A DNA stretch of 27,149 nt from Bacteroidota bacterium (lineage in GTDB: Bacteria; Bacteroidota; Bacteroidia; Bacteroidales; Marinifilaceae): assembly GCA_023400335.1 (NCBI GenBank), contig JAEXFF010000228.1, positions 1-27,149 of the forward strand. The letters run 5' to 3'. Positions 8,048-14,314 of this stretch are shown piece by piece (positions within the stretch are counted from its first letter, which is position 1; the number at the start of each line of letters is the position of its first letter). The translations under genes and the position numbers were made by a program. A model generated the notes under the pieces. The model did no database searches and was not told where the DNA came from. It saw only the letters and a list, made by a program, of their open reading frames with translations.

Positions 8048-9565
8048 TTACCTCAGATAAGGCTTTGACCAATCGGCATAATTTTGTTGCATATATTCGT
8101 AATCCAACAGTTCAGTGCAATTACTGAAACAATACTCATAAGCACTGGGGGCTATAAATTGTCCCGCATACCTACTTCGTTCGTAAAGATGTACTTTTTT
8201 CCCTTCTATCATAGTATAAGGCGTCTCACAATTTAATCGTATACAATTCCGGAAAGTCGCCTGAAAACTTTTAACAGCCCGGTTGGAATCGAACAATCCG
8301 GCGGGAATTTCTGTCAGGGAAGTACATTCTGTAAAACTATAATTAAAATTCTCGGCTTGTGGATTATTTGCAAACAATCCTTCGGGAATACTTTCCAAAG
8401 AATAACACATCGTAAATATGCCTGCAAAATTTTTAGCCAGTGGACACGGCTTGAATAAATCTTCCGGTATTTCAGTCAGCGATGGACATCCCCGGAAAGC
8501 ATACGTAAACACTTCAGCCTTTTCACAGCCTTTAAACAAATTCTCAGGAATACTTTGCAATAACTGACAGTCGTAAAACACACTACTGAGTGTTTTTGCT
8601 GAAGCACATTTGCTAAACAGTTCATCCGGTATGGAGATAAGGGGACAGCTGCTGAATATGGAAGAAAAGGATTCAGCTGCAGTACAATTATCGAATAATC
8701 CAACGGGAATAGATTCCAGTCCTGCATTATCAAAACAGAACGAAAAGGATTCCACTTTGCTGCAATTTACAAACAGGTCAGCGGGAATCTCGGTAAGCGA
8801 CTTACAACCATAAAAGGCATTGGAAAAAGTCATCACTTCCGCAAATGAATTGTCAGTATCACCGGGAATACTGCTCAAATTCACACATCCCTGAAGCGCT
8901 CTCTGCATAGAGACAAGACCTGTATTTCCCCACTGAATCACAGAAGTTATACACGCCAGTTCAATATCGGTAAAAGGAGATCCGATCCCCATCCCAGGCA
9001 TAAATCCGGAAATACTAATTTGATAGATTCCGCTTTTTTCATAAAAATGTGTTGGCTGGAAAGTAAAAACGCCATCAATACTACCACTGATTGGCTCAAT
9101 ATTACCGTCTCCCCAATTAATTTCACAATCCACTCGTCCTAATATGGGAGCAACCATCGTCATCCCATCCCGTTCCAGTTTTATTTCGATAATGAGAGAA
9201 GCATCATTCTGCGTCACGTTAACAGTAGCAGAAGCGGTGTTATCCTCCCCTTCCCCTGTTACAGTAACGGTAATAGTAGCGGTATTCCGCTTAGAATTTG
9301 TATTTTCCTCAGCTGAAAGAGTAAGTTTATTCCCTGACTTTTGAATCGAGAGCCAGGTTTCATCACAATTATAATTCCAGTCGTCATAGTTTGCAGTAAT
9401 GTTTACTTCAGCAGAACCACCGGCTCGGGGGATCTGCACATTCGTTAAGTCTAGTTCAACAATCGCTTTGTCAGGGGCAGGAGGTACAGGGGCAGGAGGT
9501 TCCGTATTATCGTCATTACAGGCAAATAGTGCGGCTATCCCCAATATCAGGTAAAATTTTTTCAT
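8048..9565 (-). CDS. Paralogous surface lipoprotein: one BACON-like domain, PKD-like domain and BspA-type LRRs
   Basis: This 505-residue protein has a lipobox ending at Cys16 (LFAC) followed by NDDNTEPP and a Pro-rich linker. There is one BACON-like domain (about 33-125), a PKD-like strand with CEINWGDGN near residue 150, and about nine LRR units of about 24 residues (for example GCKSLTEIPADLF and CPLISIPDELF). The C-terminal cap YTMIEGKKVHLYERS closely matches that of the next gene. The two proteins differ mainly in the number of N-terminal Ig-like domains, which indicates tandem duplication followed by domain gain or loss. It is first in the two-gene operon. Exposure on the cell surface is inferred from the acidic residues after the Cys. 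Confidence 0.88.
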   Translation of the reverse strand: MKKFYLILGIAALFACNDDNTEPPAPVPPAPDKAIVELDLTNVQIPRAGGSAEVNITANYDDWNYNCDETWLSIQKSGNKLTLSAEENTNSKRNTATITVTVTGEGEDNTASATVNVTQNDASLIIEIKLERDGMTMVAPILGRVDCEINWGDGNIEPISGSIDGVFTFQPTHFYEKSGIYQISISGFMPGMGIGSPFTDIELACITSVIQWGNTGLVSMQRALQGCVNLSSIPGDTDNSFAEVMTFSNAFYGCKSLTEIPADLFVNCSKVESFSFCFDNAGLESIPVGLFDNCTAAESFSSIFSSCPLISIPDELFSKCASAKTLSSVFYDCQLLQSIPENLFKGCEKAEVFTYAFRGCPSLTEIPEDLFKPCPLAKNFAGIFTMCYSLESIPEGLFANNPQAENFNYSFTECTSLTEIPAGLFDSNRAVKSFQATFRNCIRLNCETPYTMIEGKKVHLYERSRYAGQFIAPSAYEYCFSNCTELLDYEYMQQNYADWSKPYLR

Positions 9566-9745
9566 AACGTAGATTAATTTGTATATTTATTCTGGTTAAA
9601 ATTATATGCCGAACGGAATGCAATCGTTTCCGCCGGACACAAAAAAAATAAAAAGTTATCAGCCTAACTTTTTAATAGTGAAAAGATTTATAAAAATAAA
9701 TTTTATCCGTTATGGTGATGAGCATACACAAAAGATCATCATCAA

Positions 9746-9773
9746 CAAAATTAATACGTTTTTCATAGGCAAT
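9746..9773 (-). promoter_or_regulatory. Weak candidate promoter of the lipoprotein operon
   Basis: Minus-strand TAATTTTG at 9746-9753 fits the -7 box. The only -33-like element is ATTG at 9770-9773, with a short 16-bp spacer. It would give a leader of about 175 nt, so the true promoter may lie elsewhere. Confidence 0.28.
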
Positions 9774-9945
9774 TGAGTTTAGTAAATATTAAGTCTATTT
9801 TTTTTAAATAAATATTTAATAACATATTAGTAGATAATTCTTCCATTATTAATTATATAAACAACTATAAATGTTCGTTAAAATTGGATTATGTCCCTTT
9901 TGAAGAAAAAAAAAGACTTACAAATAATATTTTGATCTGCAGAGT

Positions 9946-9975
9946 TTTGAAATTTCAATATAATGTTTAATTTTG
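9946..9975 (+). promoter_or_regulatory. Candidate plus-strand promoter in the gene-poor region
   Basis: TTTG (9946-9949) is followed after 18 bp by TAATTTTG (9968-9975). Both boxes match the consensus, with a spacer 1-2 bp shorter than usual. No normal gene follows; the next strong plus-strand signal is the hairpin at 10500. Confidence 0.45.
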
Positions 9976-10245
9976 TTATGAAAATTTAAATGAACTCCTA
10001 TATAAAACGAACGTTTAAATCCGGTAAAACAGATAAAACAATTTTCCAACTGACTTATTAAAAATATTTTCTTTTCCATATGTGGAAGATTCAATTTAAT
10101 TCAGGGATAATATTCATAAAAAATTTATGTTACAGGAATAGTAACTCTTAGAGAAACAGTTTATTATATACATCGACTAATGGGTAAAAAACAGAAACCC
10201 ATACGTTTCCCCAACAGCATACCGCTCTCTGCAGTATAAGGTAAT

Positions 10246-10314
10246 ATGACGCATCTCAAAATATTGAAGGCCTTATTGGCTAAATTATTATACAGGATCT
10301 TAGAAATGCTTTAA
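10246..10314 (+). CDS. Possible 22-residue leucine/lysine-rich small ORF
   Basis: The ATG at 10246 lies 6 bp after the stop of another tiny frame (10180-10239, 19 residues starting MGKKQKPIRF) and follows an AAGG. The peptide, MTHLKILKALL through LYRILEML, is Leu-rich with Lys/Arg about every three to five residues, so it could form a cationic amphipathic helix. It is in the same frame as the preceding mini-ORF. Both could instead be fragments of one decayed gene broken by stops. There is no family assignment. Confidence 0.22.
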   Translation: MTHLKILKALLAKLLYRILEML

Positions 10315-10379
10315 GCTTATTCTTTATCCGCATCATTCAAACGGATTAAATTAAAATAGCTGTAAAACCCAAATGACAA

Positions 10380-10496
10380 GTGGAAAGCGAATTAATAAAT
10401 CTAAAACGTCCGGGAATCAGAACGAAAAGAGGAAAACGAATCTATGAAATAAAAACAGTGGAAAAACCGGAAGATATCTATAATATAAATCTTTAA
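10380..10496 (+). pseudogene. Possible remnant 3' end of a gene (38 codons, GTG start or internal)
   Basis: The frame reads VESELINLKRPGIRTKRG through KRIYEIKTVEKPEDIYNINL and stops just before a hairpin terminator. The residue composition looks like real protein, unlike the surrounding AT-rich noise. A TGA lies two codons upstream and no ATG is available. It could be the tail of a decayed gene or a very small GTG-started gene; neither can be decided here. Confidence 0.25.
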
Positions 10497-10499
10497 AAT

Positions 10500-10536
10500 A
10501 AAAACCGACTGGAAAATACATTTTCAGCCGATTTTT
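10500..10536. terminator. Bidirectional hairpin terminator
   Basis: An A-rich left arm AAAAACCGACTGGAAAA faces TTTTCAGCCGATTTTT, pairing with two mismatches and flanked by A and T runs. It can terminate the sigma-factor operon on the minus strand (about 70 bp after its last stop) and any plus-strand transcript from 9946 onward. Confidence 0.65.
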
Positions 10537-10607
10537 ATTCTTCCCTAAAATACACTAAAATTTATATTGAAACAATTCACTTCATTTTATATACATATAT
10601 TAAAAGA

Positions 10608-11057
10608 TTATTTGGGAGGAGCCTGACACTTACGCATCTTATCCAGTAACTGTTTATGAAAACTATGCTCTACCCAATCCAATTTTAAAATTTTTTGAGA
10701 AGGAATAGCTTCCAATAATTTTTGGTAATATTCCCTTTTAATATCCAGTATTTGTTGTTCCGTACTCAAATTTTGCTCCACGACTTTCAACACCTGGGCA
10801 TTTGACAGACTTTTAGCCTCCCGGACTTCTTTTGTATTTTTCCGGATTTGAAATTCTTTATCCCGGATTTTTTTCACCATTTCATTATAGAGAGGCCAAA
10901 AAACGGCAGCTTCCTGAGGAGTTAAATCCAAAGCCTGCGTAAAAAAAGCCACTTTTTGAGCTTCAAATTCATGCCATTTTTTTTCGGTCAGTTTAGATTC
11001 CTGTCCCCAAAGGGTTATTCCATACAGAGACAATAAAATTGTTATCCAAAATTTCAT
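10608..11057 (-). CDS. Spy/CpxP-like periplasmic protein of an ECF sigma operon
   Basis: From the ATG at 11057 the protein has 149 residues and begins with a clear signal peptide, MKFWITILLSLYGITLWGQ. An alternative ATG at 11081 would add MQNYIKKH and overlap the upstream gene by 17 bp, so I prefer 11057. The mature part is helical and charged, with an LTPQEAAVFWPLYNEM motif (LTxxEAxxFWPxYNE) seen in Bacteroidetes relatives of Spy/CpxP and metal-sensing periplasmic proteins. It lies 7 bp after the anti-sigma-like gene. A role as a periplasmic sensor or chaperone modulating the anti-sigma factor is inferred from this position. Confidence 0.7.
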   Translation of the reverse strand: MKFWITILLSLYGITLWGQESKLTEKKWHEFEAQKVAFFTQALDLTPQEAAVFWPLYNEMVKKIRDKEFQIRKNTKEVREAKSLSNAQVLKVVEQNLSTEQQILDIKREYYQKLLEAIPSQKILKLDWVEHSFHKQLLDKMRKCQAPPK

Positions 11058-11064
11058 ATGCTTT

Positions 11065-11454
11065 TTAATATAGTTCTGCATAAATCAAATCATAATCGCT
11101 CACTTCTGTCGACAAATACTCCAGGATTTCTTCACTTGTCGGATTAAAACTTCCATCCAGCACAAGATTATCCGAAGTATTTTCCTCTACACCTGTTACC
11201 ATTTCCGTATTCACTTTTTTCAACATTTTGTTGTTATCAATAAAATGGGGTACGACAAATTGAACGATGACGAAAGCCAACAAAAAAATAGCAGCTAATC
11301 CCATATAAGGTTTCAGCAATTGTACAAAAGACACTTTCTGTGGTTTTTCTTCTTCCTTTATCTTCTCCAGCACTTGGTTCGTCAAATGTTCGAAATATCC
11401 CTCCGGTACGGAAAAAGGATTTTTCTTTCTATATTTATCATCAAAATTATCCAT
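11065..11454 (-). CDS. Membrane-anchored anti-sigma-like protein
   Basis: This 129-residue protein has a cytoplasmic N-terminus with the Bacteroidetes motif NPFSVPEGYFEHL at residues 12-24. One transmembrane segment lies at about 50-69 (YMGLAAIFLLAFVIVQFVVP), followed by a short acidic periplasmic tail. It lies 26 bp behind the ECF sigma gene and just before the Spy-like gene. That arrangement is the main reason to call it the anti-sigma factor. No zinc-binding HxxxCxxC motif is present, so it is not a ZAS-type anti-sigma factor. The tail contains several Ser/Thr/Glu-rich stretches that could interact with the third gene product. Confidence 0.72.
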   Translation of the reverse strand: MDNFDDKYRKKNPFSVPEGYFEHLTNQVLEKIKEEEKPQKVSFVQLLKPYMGLAAIFLLAFVIVQFVVPHFIDNNKMLKKVNTEMVTGVEENTSDNLVLDGSFNPTSEEILEYLSTEVSDYDLIYAELY

Positions 11455-11480
11455 AATTCAAAGTTTAGAAATTGAACAAT

Positions 11481-12068
11481 TCAGAACTGACTATCAATTA
11501 TCCTCATATTTTCTTCTATCTTCTTAACTGCGTTATGATAAGTAGCTTTCAACGTTCCAACGGCGACTTCCAGAATGGCAGCAATATCCTCATAAGGCAT
11601 ATCATCAAAATATTTCATATTAAATATCAGGCGCTGACGGTCCGTCAGCTTTAAGATTGCTTTTTGTAACTCTTTCTGAATTTCATCCCCGCTGAAATAG
11701 ACATCACTTTCCAGCATATTTTCCAAAGCTTCTGTGATTTCTCCGGAATTTCCATATACTTTTCTCTTTTTCTCATTTAAAAAATTAATGGACTCATTTG
11801 TGGCAATCCGGTACATCCAGGTATACAATCCGGATTCATACCTGAACTCTTTTAAACCTTGCCAAATTTTTACAAACGTATTCTGAAGTATGTCATTTGT
11901 ATCTTCATGGTTCAAAACCATTTTCCGGATATGCCAATAGAGTTTCTCTTTGTATTTATCTACAAGCAACCGGAAAGCTTCTTCTTTTTTATTTTTAAGA
12001 TGAAACAATTCTATTATTTCATTATCTTCCATCGACATACCGACAGTTTTTGTCTTTTTCTCAATCAT
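11481..12068 (-). CDS. ECF-type RNA polymerase sigma factor
   Basis: This 195-residue sigma-70 family protein has only regions 2 and 4. Region 2 spans about 30-98 (AFRLLVDKYKEKLYWHIRKM, DTNDILQNTFVKIWQ, TWMYRIATNESINFLNEKK). Region 4 spans about 130-185 (LTDRQRLIFNMKYFDDMPYEDIAAILEVAVGTLKATYHNAVKKI). The GTLKATYH helix contacts the -35-equivalent DNA. The first ATG is at 12068; in-frame ATGs at 12038 and 12032 would give the more usual MEDNEIIELF-type start. A 9-bp inverted repeat sits 3 bp upstream of the first ATG. It heads a sigma / anti-sigma / periplasmic protein operon that probably responds to envelope or metal stress; this is inference. Confidence 0.93.
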   Translation of the reverse strand: MIEKKTKTVGMSMEDNEIIELFHLKNKKEEAFRLLVDKYKEKLYWHIRKMVLNHEDTNDILQNTFVKIWQGLKEFRYESGLYTWMYRIATNESINFLNEKKRKVYGNSGEITEALENMLESDVYFSGDEIQKELQKAILKLTDRQRLIFNMKYFDDMPYEDIAAILEVAVGTLKATYHNAVKKIEENMRIIDSQF

Positions 12069-12071
12069 ATT

Positions 12072-12101
12072 GACAATAAAGTTTTTAAAAGGTTTATTGT
12101 C
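12072..12101. repeat. Inverted repeat next to the sigma-factor start codon
   Basis: GACAATAAA (12072-12080) and TTTATTGTC (12093-12101) are perfect complements separated by 12 bp. The repeat ends 3 bp from the first ATG of the sigma gene. There is no T run on the minus strand after it, so it is not a standard terminator for the upstream glycosyltransferase gene. An operator or a translation-controlling hairpin is possible. Confidence 0.5.
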
Positions 12102-12141
12102 CCCAATCGTTTTCTTTCAAATTGCAAAAAACAGGAAAGGC

Positions 12142-13149
12142 CTATTTTCTTTTCTTCAAAGCTGTATAAGTTTTAATCCCTTTTATAAAATAGGCCAATA
12201 CAATACTTCCTTTGTATATACACGGATCTTCTCTACACGCAGGAGAAGGATGATATTCTTTCCGCAAATAGAAAAATGCCCGGTAAGCCCGGAAGACAGA
12301 ACGGGCGTTTGCCAGTTGTCCGCGGAGAAGAAAAATTAAAAAAGCAGCTGAATCCATTAGAAACCGGACCAAAAATAATTTCCGCCACACTTGCCGGTCC
12401 AGATTTTTATAAAGCATCAGTAAATTATTTCTGTAATTTAAAAATAATTTTCTGGGATGATTCATTGGTAAAGAAGCTCCTCCCAGGTGATACACCACAG
12501 AAGCCGGCTGGACTTTTAAAATATGCCCCTGATTCCGCATCCGCCAACAGAAATCGATCTCTTCCATATGAGCGAAAAAATGTTCGTCCAACCCGCCACA
12601 ATCCAGATAAACTTTCCGTTTTACACATAACGCAGCCCCGCTGCACCAAAAGACTTCCGCCACATCTTCATATTGCCCTGCATCCACTTCTGTCGTATTC
12701 AGTATTCTTCCCCGGCAAAAAGGAAATCCGTAACGGTCGATATATCCTCCGCATGCACCTGCATATTCAAATTTATCTTTTTCTTTCCAGGCTCTGATTT
12801 TAGGTTGCACAGCGGCCACATCCGGTTCTTTTTCGAATAATTCTCTTACCGGAGTCAACCAAGCGGGAGTCACTTCCACATCACTATTCAGCAATACGAC
12901 ATAAACAGAATCGAGTAAAGCAACCGCTTTATTATAACCCGCAGCAAACCCGTAATTTTTCTCAAAAGCAATCACCCTTACAGCCGGGAACTCTTCTCTC
13001 ATAACCTGTAAGGAACGATCGGTAGAACCATTATCTACCACAATAATTTCCGCTCTTTCCGGATCGGTATTCCGGATCACAGCAGGTAAAAATTGCCGCA
13101 GCAATTTTTCTCCGTTCCAGTTCAGTATGACGACAGAAAAAAGAGTCAT
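12142..13149 (-). CDS. Family 2 glycosyltransferase (GT-A fold), rhamnosyltransferase-like
   Basis: This 335-residue protein starts with FSVVILNWNGEKLL and has the nucleotide-binding IIVVDNGSTDRS at 35-46. The metal-binding DxD equivalent is NSDVE at 88-92, and the likely catalytic-base region is HMEEIDFCWRM around 194-204. These are hallmarks of WbbL/RfbF-type GT2 enzymes that transfer a sugar from a nucleotide donor. A hydrophobic, basic stretch near 260-290 may bind the membrane. Its ATG overlaps the stop of the acyltransferase gene by 4 bp, so the two products are made together. This suggests action on the same lipid or lipopolysaccharide intermediate, though the acceptor is unknown. Confidence 0.9.
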   Translation of the reverse strand: MTLFSVVILNWNGEKLLRQFLPAVIRNTDPERAEIIVVDNGSTDRSLQVMREEFPAVRVIAFEKNYGFAAGYNKAVALLDSVYVVLLNSDVEVTPAWLTPVRELFEKEPDVAAVQPKIRAWKEKDKFEYAGACGGYIDRYGFPFCRGRILNTTEVDAGQYEDVAEVFWCSGAALCVKRKVYLDCGGLDEHFFAHMEEIDFCWRMRNQGHILKVQPASVVYHLGGASLPMNHPRKLFLNYRNNLLMLYKNLDRQVWRKLFLVRFLMDSAAFLIFLLRGQLANARSVFRAYRAFFYLRKEYHPSPACREDPCIYKGSIVLAYFIKGIKTYTALKKRK

Positions 13150-14093
13150 TTCTCTTCTTTAATTTTATCCGCTTTATCTGTTTTCTTCCCTTTATTTTCT
13201 TCTAAATAGACGGCCTCTTCTCTTTTGTGTTTCCACCTGCGATGCGACCACAACCAGTATTCAGGAGCTTCCCGTATTTGCTGCTCCAAAAAATGAGTAT
13301 GCATACGGGTTAATTCTCCCGGTTCTAAAAGAGCCGGTTCTCCGCAAAGGTCTACAAAATCCACTTCGTAATATCCCCGCTTTATCTTTTTCATCCGCAA
13401 AGAAATAACAGGCAAATTAAATTTCCGGGCAATTTTTTCGGTCCCAATAAAAACCGGCGTGTCCTGATGCAAAAATTCCATCCAAAAATTCAAGTTATTG
13501 ACATTAGGTGTTTGATCTGCAATAAAACCGGCCAGAAACAAACGCCCTTCCCGCAAATTTTTTACAATCAAACGTAAAATATCATTTTTCGGCACAGGTT
13601 GCGCTCCGAAGCGGGAACGGATCTCACTCATCAAACGATCCATCACTTTATTGTGCATCGGTTTATAGAGTGTAAAAAAATCGATATCATCCTTTGCCCA
13701 TAAAGCATAAGAAGCCATCCACTCCCAATTGCCGTAATGCCCTAAAACCCCGATGACACTTTTCCCCCGATCATAATATTGCTGAAGGATTTCAGTATGT
13801 TTAAACACACAACGACGTCTCATTTCCCGCTCCGACATATGCCAGGGTTTGTAAAGTTCAACAAAAATATCACCTAAATTCCGGTAAAATTTCTTTTCAA
13901 TCCGTATCAGCTCCGTTTCTTTCTTTTCGGGAAAAGCATTTCTCAAATTTATACGAACCACATTTCTCCGGTAACGAACGATATAATATAAAAAATAATA
14001 CAAAATATCTGAAAAAAAATACAATACCCTCAAAGGTAAATAACTAATTATCCAGATAAGACCCCGTAATATATAAGATACCATATATTTCAT
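13146..14093 (-). CDS. LpxL/HtrB-type lysophospholipid (lipid A) acyltransferase
   Basis: This 315-residue protein has an N-terminal membrane anchor (about 5-40) and the acyltransferase motif HYGNWE at residues 119-124 (HX4E). The usual downstream blocks GRLFLAGFIADQTPN and FIGTEKIARKFNLPVI follow, and EYWLWSHRRWKHKR lies near the C-terminus, as in LpxL/LpxM. It probably adds a secondary acyl chain to lipid A or a related envelope lipid at the inner membrane. Starts at 14093 or at the ATG three codons later (14084) are possible. The promoter boxes end only 9 bp before 14093. It is overlapped by the glycosyltransferase gene downstream. Confidence 0.92.
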   Translation of the reverse strand: MKYMVSYILRGLIWIISYLPLRVLYFFSDILYYFLYYIVRYRRNVVRINLRNAFPEKKETELIRIEKKFYRNLGDIFVELYKPWHMSEREMRRRCVFKHTEILQQYYDRGKSVIGVLGHYGNWEWMASYALWAKDDIDFFTLYKPMHNKVMDRLMSEIRSRFGAQPVPKNDILRLIVKNLREGRLFLAGFIADQTPNVNNLNFWMEFLHQDTPVFIGTEKIARKFNLPVISLRMKKIKRGYYEVDFVDLCGEPALLEPGELTRMHTHFLEQQIREAPEYWLWSHRRWKHKREEAVYLEENKGKKTDKADKIKEEK

Positions 14094-14102
14094 TTAAAAA
14101 GT

Positions 14103-14134
14103 CAAAGATAAACGCTTTCAAAATCATATCCAAA
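14103..14134 (-). promoter_or_regulatory. Promoter of the acyltransferase-glycosyltransferase operon
   Basis: On the minus strand TTTG (14131-14134), a 20-bp spacer and TATCTTTG (14103-14110) match the consensus exactly. The -7 box ends 9 bp before the ATG at 14093, so transcription would begin within a few bases of the start codon. Confidence 0.82.
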
Positions 14135-14266
14135 AACCAGCCTATTTATCAACGCTCCTCATCAGACATAAAAAATATTTTTTCTTTTATTTTCTAAAGC
14201 CTCAATCATTTTTAAGATTCCGGAATTTTAACTAAATTGCTCCCCGTTTTACCTGGGAACAGGCGA

Positions 14267-14299
14267 TCTGAAAAATAAGTACATTGTTAAATATTTTCG
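14267..14299 (+). promoter_or_regulatory. Candidate promoter of the GH97 gene
   Basis: TCTG (14267-14270) is followed after 21 bp by TATTTTCG (14292-14299), one base off TAnnTTTG. The same TATTTTCG variant precedes the DUF349 gene. The leader would be about 10 nt. Confidence 0.4.
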
Positions 14300-14314
14300 T
14301 AAATTTAAAAATAG

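Larger units (their letters stand above)
9566..10607. other. 1-kb AT-rich region without a conventional gene
   Basis: No frame longer than about 40 codons here looks like a normal gene. The left half is very AT-rich and should hold the lipoprotein promoter. The right half resembles a plus-strand transcription unit: a promoter-like pair at 9946-9975, several tiny frames at 10180-10239, 10246-10314 and 10380-10496, and a hairpin terminator at 10500-10536. From about 10117 to 10359 a single frame is interrupted by only two internal stops (10237 and 10312), compatible with the remains of a gene I cannot identify. Confidence 0.55.

Noticed and set aside
12276..12797. 173-codon plus-strand frame opposite the GT2 gene
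   Set aside because: It lies inside a gene with complete GT2 motifs and has no family features.
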